Positions 52,931-62,312 are shown, numbered from the stretch's first letter. The stretch is 64,000 nt of DNA from Rhodococcus sp. (in: high G+C Gram-positive bacteria) (GCF_023264675.1 NZ_JAHFVG010000022.1:24528-88527); one strand, 5' to 3'. Notes: generated from the sequence alone by a model not told the origin. A program made the numbers and translations.

Positions 52931-53801
52931 ATCGGTAGTTCACCTTCTGTCCGCATTCGACGCCGTCGCCACAACCGGACACGTCACCCGCGCTTCGGAG
53001 ATGCTGGACGTCCCGCAGTCGTCGGTCAGCAGGCGACTCAAAGCACTCGAGAGAATTCTCGGAGTCGATCTGTTCCATCCGGTCGGACGTGGAGTCGCCC
53101 TCACAACGTCCGGCCGCGAATTTCATTCGCGAACCCACGATGCCGTGCGTGCCCTGGAAGATGCGGCGGCTGCCGTCAGATCGGACGCCGATCCAGACGG
53201 AGGTCTCGTCCGATTCGGCTTTCCACTGACACTCGGCTCGCTCGCGATCTCGAAGTTGTTGGCCGACTTTCACAGTGCTGCCCCAAGGGTACGAGTCCAC
53301 CTCGTCCAGGCACACGGCGAGGCCCTCGGAGACATGCTCCGTGACGGCAGACTCGATCTTGCCGTCATGATCCCGCCGCCCGACGACCTCGACACCACGA
53401 TCCTCGGTAGCCAGCGAATACTGCTGCACGTGCCGACAGGCCATCGGCTCGCCGGCCGCGACGAGGTAGACGTCGCCGAACTGTCCGAATTTTCCTTCGT
53501 AGCAAGCCCGAAAAGCTTTAACCTGCGCTCGATCCTGGACGACTGGTGCTCCGATGCCGGATTCGTGCCACGAGTTCCGTTCGAGATCAACGAGATCGAC
53601 ACGATCCGCGCGCTTGTCGGAAGCGGGCTCGGTATCGCGCTACTGCCGGCGGGAGATTCGGCGAACGGTAGCGTCGTGGCCGTTCCGCTGTCCGGACACC
53701 GAGCCCGCAATGTGGGTCTCGCCTCGGGTCGATATCGCGCTACCGCCGCAGTCGCGCGCTTCAGGAAGCACGTCGTGAACTACCCCATGCGGCTCGATTA
53801 G
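52923..53801 (+). CDS. LysR-family regulator divergent from mqo
   Basis: This is a 292-residue regulator. The HTH is LSAFDAVATTGHVTRASEML followed by SSVSRRLKALERILGVDLF, and the effector domain runs from about residue 95 to 285. ATG 52923 matches the usual short N-terminus. Divergence from mqo suggests control of malate oxidation or self-control. The following hydrolase gene has its own ribosome site 50 bases on. Confidence 0.9.
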   Translation: MDESVVHLLSAFDAVATTGHVTRASEMLDVPQSSVSRRLKALERILGVDLFHPVGRGVALTTSGREFHSRTHDAVRALEDAAAAVRSDADPDGGLVRFGFPLTLGSLAISKLLADFHSAAPRVRVHLVQAHGEALGDMLRDGRLDLAVMIPPPDDLDTTILGSQRILLHVPTGHRLAGRDEVDVAELSEFSFVASPKSFNLRSILDDWCSDAGFVPRVPFEINEIDTIRALVGSGLGIALLPAGDSANGSVVAVPLSGHRARNVGLASGRYRATAAVARFRKHVVNYPMRLD

Positions 53802-53863
53802 TTTTCCATACTTCCCTATTGCCGGATTATGCGGTACTTTAACGAGTATTACGGAGGTAGCAG

Positions 53864-54715
53864 ATGACGCGCATCTACACATCGGACAGGGGCGCTGCGG
53901 CAGTGCGCGAGCGCTATCGGCAGATACTGAGCAGGTGGCCGGTCCCGATGGAACAACTGCGGATCGACACCCGGCACGGTGCAACGTTCGTGGTGGCTTC
54001 CGGCCCTGCAGGTGCTCCACCTCTCGTGCTGTTGCACGGCTCGGGAGCGAACGCCGCCACCTGGTCTGCTGATATCGCCTCGTGGGCAACGCGATTCCGC
54101 GTCTACGCCGTTGACCTACTGGGGGAGGCCGGCGGTAGCGACCCCGTACGTTTGCCTCTCGATTCCGACGACATCGCATCATGGTTGGACGACGTCCTCG
54201 ACGGACTCCACATCGACGAAGCATCCTTCGTCGGAATGTCGCTGGGTGGATGGACCGCGCTCGACTACGCCGTTCGGCGGCCATCGAGGGTGACGCGCCT
54301 GTCTCTGCTGTGCCCCGGGGGCATCGGCCGACAGACCATGGGATGGCTGCCGAAGGTGATGCTGCTGAAGATGTTCGGCACGCGAGGCAGGCGACGTACG
54401 GTTTCCCTCGTCACCGGGCTCGACGACGCCCGCCACTCGTCGATCCTGGACGAGGTCGTGCTGGTCTTCGAGCACTTCAGGCCTCGAACGGAGAAGCTAC
54501 CGATCTTCTCCGACGACGACCTGCGTGGGCTGCCCATGCCGGTCCAACTGATCGTCGGCGATCGTGACGCGATGATGGATTCTGCCGAAACGGCTCGTCG
54601 AGTGAGCGCGTTGGTGCCGAGTTCCGTCGTCACCGTCCTGCCGGACACCGGCCATGCCATCCTCGGCCAAACGGCGGCGGTGCTGGAGTTCTCGGTGTCG
54701 ACACGGAAGGCGTGA
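53864..54715 (+). CDS. Alpha/beta-hydrolase
   Basis: This 283-residue hydrolase has the oxyanion strand LVLLHGSGANAATW, nucleophile Ser126 in FVGMSLGGW, an acid in VGDRDAMM and catalytic His in PDTGHAILGQ. The triad is complete; esterase, lipase or C-C hydrolase activity cannot be told apart. GGAGG lies 6 bases upstream of ATG 53864. It converges with the following DUF6188-like gene (5-base gap). Confidence 0.9.
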   Translation: MTRIYTSDRGAAAVRERYRQILSRWPVPMEQLRIDTRHGATFVVASGPAGAPPLVLLHGSGANAATWSADIASWATRFRVYAVDLLGEAGGSDPVRLPLDSDDIASWLDDVLDGLHIDEASFVGMSLGGWTALDYAVRRPSRVTRLSLLCPGGIGRQTMGWLPKVMLLKMFGTRGRRRTVSLVTGLDDARHSSILDEVVLVFEHFRPRTEKLPIFSDDDLRGLPMPVQLIVGDRDAMMDSAETARRVSALVPSSVVTVLPDTGHAILGQTAAVLEFSVSTRKA

Positions 54716-54720
54716 AGTCC

Positions 54721-55305
54721 TCACCGCTGAAGCCGCAATCCCGACGAAAGTTTCACTTGCACAGCACCATCGGATCTGACGACCGAGACAACGGTTTCAC
54801 GCAGAATGAGATAGGCGTCGTGCAGCGGCACCTCGATCGGCAGCACGGATCCGTTGGAGAACTCGATACCGCCTCCGCGCCCCACTGTCAGTCGAACGAC
54901 GGTCGATCCCTCGGCTATCGCCCCCGGGACCGGGCTCGGAGGCGACGAGTGCGACGTTGCATCATTGGTTTCGACCTCGCCGCCGGCAAGACAGACCACG
55001 AGAGCGCCGTCTGCTCCGGTGAACTCCCATGACTCGACCTCCGCTCGCGGGGCTGCCGAGACCGAGGTTCCGTCGTCGAATTCGATCAGTAGACCACCGT
55101 CGTTCGAGATCTCGGCCGAAGTGCAAGCAGCACCGGATAATTCGACGACGCGCCTGAGGCCTTCGAACTGATTGTCCTCGTCGTACACGACCCCGTCGAC
55201 GGAGAATTCACTGAACGCGACGGTCGAGCCGTCATCGAACTCGAGGCTCAGATCGAAATCGAGGTGGATGCGTCTCACGTGGCGAGAACGTAGATTCAGT
55301 TCCAT
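54721..55305 (-). CDS. DUF6188-like protein with repeated beta segments
   Basis: This 194-residue, all-beta acidic protein has two parts of similar pattern: LSLEFDDGSTVAFSEF near the start and VGRGGGIEFSNGSVLPIEV near 150, plus a middle LLIEFDDGTSVSA. The repeated EFDDGS element suggests tandem copies of a small beta domain as in DUF6188 proteins. No catalytic motif is evident. It follows the LLM oxidoreductase gene by 6 bases and is probably in its operon. Confidence 0.72.
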   Translation of the reverse strand: MELNLRSRHVRRIHLDFDLSLEFDDGSTVAFSEFSVDGVVYDEDNQFEGLRRVVELSGAACTSAEISNDGGLLIEFDDGTSVSAAPRAEVESWEFTGADGALVVCLAGGEVETNDATSHSSPPSPVPGAIAEGSTVVRLTVGRGGGIEFSNGSVLPIEVPLHDAYLILRETVVSVVRSDGAVQVKLSSGLRLQR

Positions 55306-55311
55306 CGTCGC

Positions 55312-56079
55312 TCAGGCGAAGAGGAACTGTAGTTCGACGGCTCGGGCGAACTGCGCCCCCAGATCGATCTGATCCGGAGCAGGCTGCAGCACGATGGTGG
55401 TAGCACCTGCATCGACCCAGCGCTTCAGGTGATCGGCCGTCGCCGGTGCAGCGGTGGGGCTGTCGACATAGACGACGATGTCGTGATCGGAACCGGCTCC
55501 GATGTGACCGCGCGCAATGCCCACTTGTTCGGGGCTGGTCTCGCTGGTCAATATCGTCCCGGAACTGATCTCACCGCTCAGCGCAAGCGTTTTCGGTCCG
55601 GTCGCGCCGACCAGCAGAGGTGGGGGTGTCATCGGAGGCCAATCCAATCGCACGTTGCTCAGTTTCACGTAGCGGCCGTCGACATCGACCGTGCCACCGT
55701 CGAGCAGGGTCTCGAGCGCCGCCATCTGCTCGCGCAACAATGTCAGCGGAGATGCGACCCGCGCACCGACCTGTTCCATCCAGTTCTGGACGCCGTGTCC
55801 CAGACCGACCCTGATCCGCCCCGGGTACAGACGGGCGAGCGTGGCGATCTCCATCGCCGTCGAAGCGATGTTACGCAACGGAGTCGGCAGCACTCCGATA
55901 CCGACCCGGGCTCGGTCGGTGACGGCGAGAACGGCAGCTGCCGTGGCAATTCCACCGGAGAAGAAGCAGTCCTCCCACAACCACAGCTCATCGACTCCTA
56001 CATCATCCGCTTCGCGTGCCGCTGCAACGATGCTTTCCGGTGGGAGTTCGGGACGCAACACGACGCCGATGCCAGTCAT
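55312..56079 (-). CDS. LLM-class flavin-dependent oxidoreductase
   Basis: This 255-residue luciferase-like F420 or FMN enzyme is short for the class (300-350 is usual). The core is kept: DELWLWEDCFFSGGIATAAA, VGIGVLPTPLRN, YPGRIRVGLGHGVQNWM and PPLLVGATGPKTLALSGE. The substrate is unknown. It is the first gene of a two-gene minus-strand unit and divergent from a hydrolase. Confidence 0.88.
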   Translation of the reverse strand: MTGIGVVLRPELPPESIVAAAREADDVGVDELWLWEDCFFSGGIATAAAVLAVTDRARVGIGVLPTPLRNIASTAMEIATLARLYPGRIRVGLGHGVQNWMEQVGARVASPLTLLREQMAALETLLDGGTVDVDGRYVKLSNVRLDWPPMTPPPLLVGATGPKTLALSGEISSGTILTSETSPEQVGIARGHIGAGSDHDIVVYVDSPTAAPATADHLKRWVDAGATTIVLQPAPDQIDLGAQFARAVELQFLFA

Positions 56080-56185
56080 GTACCGAAGTCTAACGAAACC
56101 GGTGGACAGGCAGAGTCAGACCGACGAAGCTGGAGGTGAGCGCCCCCAACCTCCGGAAACGAACTCCAGACGAAGAGGAACCACA

Positions 56186-56899
56186 GTGCCAGCACCGAGC
56201 GGACCGCGAGTGATACTTCCCGTCGAACCGGTCGAGCCGGTAACCCGCGGAAATCTCGACCTCTTTCTACCGGACGCAGAACTCCCGGCACCGAGCGTCC
56301 TCCTCGTCCACGGCATGTATCCGTCGAAACCCGCAGTGACGCCTCGTTACTCGAACTTCTATCACGACTATGCAAGTCATCTCGCACGGCGGGGAATCGT
56401 CGTCGGATTGTTCGATCACGAGCTCACCGACGGCCCACGGTACGACGAAGCACTCGCCACCGTCGACTCGGCCGTGGAACACTTCCGTTCTCTTCCCGAG
56501 ACGGACGCCGACGCCGTCGGGCTCTGGTTCTTCTCCGGCAGTGGACCACTGGTCTACCCGTTTCTGGCCGACCCTCCGCCGTGGCTTCGATGCGTCGAGC
56601 TGACCTATCCGGTCCTGCCGGGAGCCGGGACCCCCGGTTGGCTGCCGCCCGAGGCCGTGGTGCCTGGAATCGCGGTCGTCCCCACCTACCTCACGCTGGT
56701 GGAGAACGAGATTCCGGTGTACGTGTCGGGCCAGCAGGAATTCCTGGCGCGTGCCGCGGAGATCGATGCGCCCCTGAATGTTCGAACCCTGAGCGGTGCG
56801 GGCCACGGATTCGACCTGCTGCTGGACACACCCGCCACCAGAGCCGCGGTGGCCGATGGACTCGACTGGATGGCCGACACAGTGGCCTCCCGCGAGTAA
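56186..56899 (+). CDS. Dienelactone-hydrolase-like alpha/beta-hydrolase
   Basis: This is a 237-residue protein. SVLLVHGMYPSKPAV is the oxyanion strand, FFSGSGPLV holds candidate nucleophile Ser119 (or Ser117), and GAGHGFDLL holds the catalytic His. GAGG lies 8 bases before GTG 56186. The nucleotidyltransferase gene follows after 10 bases, so they are likely co-transcribed. Confidence 0.82.
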   Translation: MPAPSGPRVILPVEPVEPVTRGNLDLFLPDAELPAPSVLLVHGMYPSKPAVTPRYSNFYHDYASHLARRGIVVGLFDHELTDGPRYDEALATVDSAVEHFRSLPETDADAVGLWFFSGSGPLVYPFLADPPPWLRCVELTYPVLPGAGTPGWLPPEAVVPGIAVVPTYLTLVENEIPVYVSGQQEFLARAAEIDAPLNVRTLSGAGHGFDLLLDTPATRAAVADGLDWMADTVASRE

Positions 56900-56909
56900 C
56901 GTCCGAGGG

Positions 56910-57479
56910 ATGGACGCGAACAACTTCCTCGATGTCGTTCAGACCAATCCGGTGATCGTCGGCATCCTCGATCGAGCCGCCGAGCTGGAGCTACCGGACT
57001 GGTATCTGACCGCCGGCGGACTGTTCCAGACCGTGTGGAACCATCAGGCCGGACGTGACCCGCAGGCCGGTATTCGCGACTACGACTTCTTCTACTTCGA
57101 CGACTCGGATCTCTCCTACGAGGCCGAGGATGCGGTAATCATCCGCGCGGCATCGGTTTTCAGTGATATCCCGGTCGACATCGAAGTGCGCAACGAAGCA
57201 CGCGTGCACCTGTGGTACGAGGAGCATTTCGGCTCACCGCTGCGGCCTTTCATCAGCACCGAGGATGCCATCGACCACTTCGTGTCCACCACGTGCTGCT
57301 TCGGAGTACGCACCGAAGCCGACGGCACTCGGCGCGTCTACGCGCCATACGGATACGACGACTTGGAGTCCGGAATCGTTCGACCGAACCCCCGATTGCC
57401 GATGCGCCACGTCTACGAATCCAAAGCGGCCCGGTGGACGTCGGAATGGCCTGCCCTGACCGTGCTGCCCTGGGAGTAG
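56910..57479 (+). CDS. Nucleotidyltransferase family protein (PF06042 type)
   Basis: This 189-residue protein has the start LPDWYLTAGGLFQTVWNHQ and the metal-site segment IRDYDFFYFDDSDLSYEAED, as in the NTP_transf_6/DUF925 family. The reaction in cells is unknown. Its end overlaps the convergent SWIM gene by 67 bases. Confidence 0.88.
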   Translation: MDANNFLDVVQTNPVIVGILDRAAELELPDWYLTAGGLFQTVWNHQAGRDPQAGIRDYDFFYFDDSDLSYEAEDAVIIRAASVFSDIPVDIEVRNEARVHLWYEEHFGSPLRPFISTEDAIDHFVSTTCCFGVRTEADGTRRVYAPYGYDDLESGIVRPNPRLPMRHVYESKAARWTSEWPALTVLPWE

Positions 57480-57997
57480 AACGTCGCGGGATCGATGTCG
57501 GCGAGCGGGATTCGAACTGCGGTGGATCCATATCCGGGATCGAACCCCCTCAGGGCCAATGCCAACCGTGGATTCTCGTCGAGGCGCCTCGCGACCTCGA
57601 AGTAGGTCGCCAGGATGTGGACACACGGGCGCGTGCGCTGGGCGCAGTCGCACGTCGGGGCCACGTCGTCGGCCGACGGTGCAACGGGAACGCCTCGCTC
57701 GAGCAGCTCGGCGTGCAGCGCATCGGGCAGGTCACCTCCGGCTGCGCCGACCACCTCCGCCGCCGCCGCCGATTGTCGAGCATCCCAGAGCGGGCACGTC
57801 AGCGTCACGTGGCTGATCTTCCGTCCCTCGAACGACGCGGTCACCGACCCCGCCGTCAGGACCAGATCGCCGACGCCGTCGTTCCTGGCCAACGACCGGG
57901 CGCGAGGGACAGCGGGATTCGGCCGAGTGATCGATGTCGGCTGGGCGAGTCGGATCCACTCTCGTCCCCATGCCGTCACGCCGAATTCGTCGGTCAT
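57413..57997 (-). CDS. SWIM zinc-finger protein
   Basis: This 194-residue protein has the SWIM motif CDCAQRTRPCVHILA (CxC-x6-CxH) near 115-129. An all-beta part (LVLTAGSVTASFEGRKISHV) resembles domains found before SNF2 helicases. It overlaps the SNF2 gene by 4 bases and probably acts as its DNA or protein-binding partner. Confidence 0.87.
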   Translation of the reverse strand: MTDEFGVTAWGREWIRLAQPTSITRPNPAVPRARSLARNDGVGDLVLTAGSVTASFEGRKISHVTLTCPLWDARQSAAAAEVVGAAGGDLPDALHAELLERGVPVAPSADDVAPTCDCAQRTRPCVHILATYFEVARRLDENPRLALALRGFDPGYGSTAVRIPLADIDPATFYSQGSTVRAGHSDVHRAALDS

Positions 57998-59853
57998 CGG
58001 CCGACCCCGATGTCGAGCAGTTCGCGAAGCTGATCATCGGACAACCGTGCGAGATCGGTTTCGACTCCGAGAGACTCGGCGGTGGTGGCGATGTCGGCAA
58101 GGTCGCTCTTGTGTCGATGCATGTCGTCGATCGCAGACTCCAGCGTCCGTTCGGTGAGCAGAGTGTGGACCGTCACGGTCTGGGTCTGCCCGATGCGATG
58201 CGCACGATCGCTTGCCTGATTCTCCACGGCCGGGTTCCACCACCTGTCGTAGTGGACGACATGGGACGCTCGCGTGAGATTCAGGCCGAATCCCGCGGCA
58301 CGCAAACTCAATACGAAGATCGGCGGCCCGTCGGACGACTGGAACGCATCGACCATCTCGTCCCTGGCAGCGGGGGACAAACCACCGTGAAGAAACGGCA
58401 CCACCGATCCGGTGACCTCGTCACGCAAATGACGCGCCAACAGTTCACCGGTGTGGCGATACTGGGTGAACACCAAGGCGGCGTGACCGTCGTCCACCAC
58501 CTCGGCGAGCATCTCCGTGAGCCGATCCAACTTTCCCGATCGCCCACCGAGTGGTTCGCCGGTGGCATCGACCAAGTCGGGATGATTGCAGATCTGCTTC
58601 AGTCGAGTGAGGAGCGTCAGCACCCGTCCGCGACGCCCGATGCCGCTGCCGAGGCCGTCGCGCAGGGAGCGGTCGAGGTGATCTCGATACAGTCTCTCCT
58701 GCTCACCGGTCAGTGTGCAGATCACCGAGTTGTGCACTTTGTCGGGTAACTCTGGCGCCACATCTGTCTTTCGGCGCCGCAGGATGTGTGGGCCCACCAA
58801 CTCTCGTAGCCTTCCAGCGGCTGCCTCCGAGCGCTTCTGTTCGATCGCCACGACGAATCGACGGCGAAAGCGAGCGCGTGCCCCGAGCACGCCCGGCGTG
58901 CTGAAGGCCATCAGGGACCACAGCTCGTCGAGTCGATTCTCCACCGGCGTACCGGTCATGGCGATGCGCAATTCGCCACGAAGGGCACGTGCGACCTTGG
59001 CCTGCTGCGTATCGGAGTTCTTGATCTGCTGCGCTTCGTCGAGAACCACGGTGTCCCAATCGATTGCCGTCAGTACGGTCGCGTCACTCCGCAGTGTCGG
59101 GTAGCTGGTGATCACGACACTGCCGGGCGTGACTCCGGTCAAGTCCGGCTTCCGTGTCGGACCGTGGTGGACCACCACGCTCAGGCTCGGCGCAAACTTG
59201 TCGATTTCACGGACCCAGTTGCTCACCAACGACGTCGGACACACCACCAGGTGCGGGCCGCCGGAGCGGACGGTGAACACGGCGATGGCCTGGAGCGTCT
59301 TGCCCAAACCCATCTCGTCGGCGAGTATCGCGCCGCCGTGTGCTGCGGCGGCGTCCAGCCATGCCACTCCGGCCCGCTGGTAGGGCCGGAGTTCCGCTCG
59401 GAGAACGGCGGGACCGCGGTTGCGTGTGCGCAGCGCTGCATCGACCGTCGCCGTTGCGGACCAGATCGTGGTCTCGTCCATGCCCAGCGCGGCGTGTCCT
59501 GCAGTCGGCATGGCCGCGACGAACTGCGCGGTCGACGAATCACTCTGTGTAGCTGACGCTATCGCGGACCATGCATGCAGGGATTCGCTGGTGCCGGCGC
59601 CAGGCGCCCAGGATTCGAGCGCACTCCAGCCGTCCGACGGTTCGACCATCGACGCCGGAACCGATGCTGCGACGACACCGTCCAGAGTGGCGGTGGGCAA
59701 TGCCACCGTGACTGTCGTCGACTGGCCTCCGGGTAGACCTGCCCGGGCGGCATCCGACGAGGGGTCCTCGGTACCCCACCAGACGAATTTTTCCGATTCG
59801 ATCGAGTAGCAACCTTGAAGGCTGCCGGGGAGCGTGGTGCTCACGTCGGTCAC
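57994..59853 (-). CDS. SNF2-family DNA translocase
   Basis: This 619-residue protein has helicase lobe 1 with Walker A DEMGLGKT, the Walker B region VVLDEAQQ and motif III MTGTPVENR. Lobe 2 has VFTQYRHTGELLARHL, LSLRAAGFGLNLT and DRAHRIGQTQTVTVH. The N-terminal 150 residues are an accessory domain. It is shorter than typical bacterial Snf2 proteins (about 900). It is likely involved in DNA repair or transcription recycling. Its operon begins with a MarR gene that overlaps it by 4 bases. Confidence 0.92.
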   Translation of the reverse strand: MTDVSTTLPGSLQGCYSIESEKFVWWGTEDPSSDAARAGLPGGQSTTVTVALPTATLDGVVAASVPASMVEPSDGWSALESWAPGAGTSESLHAWSAIASATQSDSSTAQFVAAMPTAGHAALGMDETTIWSATATVDAALRTRNRGPAVLRAELRPYQRAGVAWLDAAAAHGGAILADEMGLGKTLQAIAVFTVRSGGPHLVVCPTSLVSNWVREIDKFAPSLSVVVHHGPTRKPDLTGVTPGSVVITSYPTLRSDATVLTAIDWDTVVLDEAQQIKNSDTQQAKVARALRGELRIAMTGTPVENRLDELWSLMAFSTPGVLGARARFRRRFVVAIEQKRSEAAAGRLRELVGPHILRRRKTDVAPELPDKVHNSVICTLTGEQERLYRDHLDRSLRDGLGSGIGRRGRVLTLLTRLKQICNHPDLVDATGEPLGGRSGKLDRLTEMLAEVVDDGHAALVFTQYRHTGELLARHLRDEVTGSVVPFLHGGLSPAARDEMVDAFQSSDGPPIFVLSLRAAGFGLNLTRASHVVHYDRWWNPAVENQASDRAHRIGQTQTVTVHTLLTERTLESAIDDMHRHKSDLADIATTAESLGVETDLARLSDDQLRELLDIGVGR

Positions 59854-60311
59854 TTTCCCTTCAGTCCGGTCAGTTCTGCGGCTGTGTTCACCGTGGATTG
59901 GCGAAGGAACTTGGCGACGGTAACGAGTTCGGCCGCTGTGAAGTCCGACAAATCCTCGCGTGTGGCTTTCGTGAGCTGGACGTAGAACGCGGCCACCCTG
60001 TCGAGTCCGATTGCTGTGGCTTCGATCACAACACGTCGACGGTCACTGGAGTCCCGGACGCGACCGACGAATCCCGCCCGTTCGAGTCGGTCGATCATGC
60101 GCGTTGCCGATCCGGAGGTGAGCCCGACATGACTGCCCAAGTCGCTCGCTGTCGTCGGCCCCTGCCGCCCGAGTGCATAGAGCGCATCCAGATCTCTGAC
60201 CGAGAGTCCCATTCGCTCGGCTATCACTGCATTCAGCTGCGCGATCGAATGTCCCCAGTCGGGGAGAATATCGACGACGTCGTCGATGGCTCGCTTTTTG
60301 TCCTTGTGCAT
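59850..60311 (-). CDS. MarR-family regulator leading the SNF2-SWIM operon
   Basis: This is a 153-residue regulator. LSVRDLDALYALGRQGPTTAS and DLGSHVGLTSGSATRMIDRLERAGFVGR form the HTH, and RDSSDRRRVVIEAT the wing. Its stop overlaps the SNF2 start, so regulator and remodeler are made together. It may autoregulate through the repeat at 60365. Confidence 0.89.
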   Translation of the reverse strand: MHKDKKRAIDDVVDILPDWGHSIAQLNAVIAERMGLSVRDLDALYALGRQGPTTASDLGSHVGLTSGSATRMIDRLERAGFVGRVRDSSDRRRVVIEATAIGLDRVAAFYVQLTKATREDLSDFTAAELVTVAKFLRQSTVNTAAELTGLKGK

Positions 60312-60364
60312 CCCGGTACCTCTCGCTCGAACGCGGGCACGAGGGTAGGCGAAATACCTGCGTC

Positions 60365-60379
60365 GCGCAACTACTGCGC
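60365..60379. promoter_or_regulatory. Short palindrome upstream of the MarR-SNF2 operon
   Basis: GCGCA ACTAC TGCGC is a perfect 5-bp inverted repeat 54 bases before the marR start and 93 bases before the divergent AAA ATPase gene. It is in the right place for an operator, but GC-rich hairpins arise often by chance here. Confidence 0.35.
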
Positions 60380-60471
60380 AAAGCAGGAATGTGTGCCTCG
60401 GTTTACCGGCATCTCACAACGTTGCCCTCTTCCGATTTACATCACTGCCCGCTCCCCATATAACTTCTCGT

Positions 60472-61656
60472 ATGGAAAACCCGTACACACCCGGACCCGG
60501 CGCCGTGCCGAGGGAACTGGTCGGGCGAGACGGAATCCGAAAAGCGTTCAGTTCGTTGCTCGAAGGTCTCGAGCGAGGTCAGCCCCAAAAGTCGCAACTC
60601 GTGAGCGGGTTACGCGGCGTCGGCAAGACCGTCCTGCTGCGGGAGTTCGTCACGACGGCGCGATCACGTCGCTGGGCGATCATCGACATCGATGCGGCCA
60701 GACGCGACGACCAAGGATTCCGACGCCAGCTCGCGTTCGAGTTTCGCAGCGCCCTCCTCGCCGTGTCGCCGCGCTCCAGGTGGAAGCCCAAGGCAATTTC
60801 AGCGTCCGGAGTTCTCGGCGCCTTCTCGTCGTCGCTGGGCGTGCACAATCCGCTCACCGCCGAGTGGACAGAGTTGGCCACGGGGACCGCCGACACCGGA
60901 ACGTTGTCGACCGACCTCACAGCCATGATCCTCGCGCTCGGCGAAGCCGCACAGGAGCACGGCACGGGCGTCGTACTCGTCGTCGACGAGGTGCACCGTC
61001 TGACGATTCGCCAACTCGGAGCCCTGATCGACAGCCTCCATCGCACATACCTTCGGGAGCTACCGATCACGCTGGTCGGCGCGGGGCTGCCCAGGTCCGA
61101 CGCCATCGCGGCCGAAACCCAGGTACGGGCGAATCGACTGTTCGAGTTCCCGGTGCTCGGTGGCCTGCCCGAGACCGACGCCGCAACTCTGCTGCGTGGC
61201 TCCCTCGAGTGGGACGACGACGCCATCGCCGCGGCAGTGGCGATCACGGGCGCAATTCCCTCGTTCCTGCAGACGCTCGGCCATGTCGCCTGGGCCGACG
61301 ACGGCGACACTCGGGTCACCTCGCTGACGGTGGAGAAGCTACGCCAGACGTACGAGCACAGCGTCGATACCGACTTCTTCGGCAAGAAACTCACTCGCGC
61401 CAAGGAATTGGAGCTCGCCTATCTCCGTGCCATCGCCGACGCACCCGAGGAGGCCGAGACGGCCCGGCTGCTCGGACGGACGTCCCACCAATGCGCGGAC
61501 ACCAGATCGGACCTGATCGAGAAGGATTGGATCTACCTTCGCGCCGACGGCGCAGCCGCGTTCACTGCGCCAGGTTTCGAGGAGCACCTGAGGCGAGCGA
61601 TGCCGTCGCTCGTGGTGCCCGCGCAGAAACAGAGGCGTCGTCGGTACGACCCGTAG
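60472..61656 (+). CDS. AAA/ORC-like ATPase
   Basis: This is a 394-residue single-domain ATPase. Walker A GLRGVGKT is at 46-53, Walker B VVLVVDEVHRL in the middle, and a winged-helix-like tail (about 310-390) ends RRRRYDP. The start ELVGRDGIRKAFSSLLEGLERG resembles ORC/STAND proteins. The role is unknown: DNA binding or stress signalling are possible. It is divergent from marR and convergent with tetR (2-base gap). Confidence 0.82.
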   Translation: MENPYTPGPGAVPRELVGRDGIRKAFSSLLEGLERGQPQKSQLVSGLRGVGKTVLLREFVTTARSRRWAIIDIDAARRDDQGFRRQLAFEFRSALLAVSPRSRWKPKAISASGVLGAFSSSLGVHNPLTAEWTELATGTADTGTLSTDLTAMILALGEAAQEHGTGVVLVVDEVHRLTIRQLGALIDSLHRTYLRELPITLVGAGLPRSDAIAAETQVRANRLFEFPVLGGLPETDAATLLRGSLEWDDDAIAAAVAITGAIPSFLQTLGHVAWADDGDTRVTSLTVEKLRQTYEHSVDTDFFGKKLTRAKELELAYLRAIADAPEEAETARLLGRTSHQCADTRSDLIEKDWIYLRADGAAAFTAPGFEEHLRRAMPSLVVPAQKQRRRRYDP

Positions 61657-61658
61657 GG

Positions 61659-62234
61659 TCAGCGCGGCCGCACAACCGCCACGATGAGCTCGGCCAGCTG
61701 TTCGCGGGCTTGATCTGCGCCCAGCGCCGTCGACACCGCTGCCCGCGAAAGTGCCTCTGCCGCACCGAAGATTGCCGTGATCGCAGGCCGAGATATTTCC
61801 TGCGCCTCGGCGAACGGCGCAAGGATGCCGCGGCAGATTTCGGTGTACGCTTCGTCGGATTCGCGCTTGACCTCTTCGAGTTCGGGTGATCCCTGCAGTG
61901 CCGCAAGCACTCCCGTCAGTTCGCGTCCCTGCGCCAGCGCGCATCCGACATAGGAGTTCGCAATTGCGGACGCGCGACCGGCGAGCGTGGCATCCGCCGC
62001 CTCCAGGTACTCGTCGAGCATGCGCGTCTGCCGGTGATCGAACTCGCTGAACAGTGCAGCCAGCAGGGCATTCCGCGACGCAAAGTGGCTGTAGACCACC
62101 GGCTTCGCGACGCCCGCGTGCTCGGCGAGGCGTCCGAGTGTGAGCGCGTCGGCGCCTTCCTCGCGCACCAACGCCCACGCGACATCGACCAACTGGCTGT
62201 ACCTGTCCGCACGCGACAATCTGGTTCGAACCAT
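61659..62234 (-). CDS. TetR-family regulator
   Basis: This is a 191-residue regulator. The HTH is VREEGADALTLGRLAEHAGVAKPVVYSHFASRNALL, followed by a helical ligand domain. It is divergent from a flavodoxin-fold oxidoreductase with a 33-bp palindrome between them, so control of that gene and itself is expected. Confidence 0.89.
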   Translation of the reverse strand: MVRTRLSRADRYSQLVDVAWALVREEGADALTLGRLAEHAGVAKPVVYSHFASRNALLAALFSEFDHRQTRMLDEYLEAADATLAGRASAIANSYVGCALAQGRELTGVLAALQGSPELEEVKRESDEAYTEICRGILAPFAEAQEISRPAITAIFGAAEALSRAAVSTALGADQAREQLAELIVAVVRPR

Positions 62235-62252
62235 CGAGCACCTCCCTTGCGC

Positions 62253-62285
62253 TATGTACCAATAGTAACCTACTGTTCGTACATA
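62253..62285. promoter_or_regulatory. 33-bp palindrome between tetR and oxidoreductase
   Basis: TATGTACCAATAGTA (62253-62267), a 3-base centre, and TACTGTTCGTACATA (62271-62285) pair at 13 of 15 positions. Outer arms TATGTAC/GTACATA and inner AGTA/TACT are perfect. The site lies 18 bases before tetR and 27 before the oxidoreductase, a classic double TetR operator. Confidence 0.75.
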
Positions 62286-62312
62286 CCTCGAACCTATCTG
62301 GAGGAAGATCCT

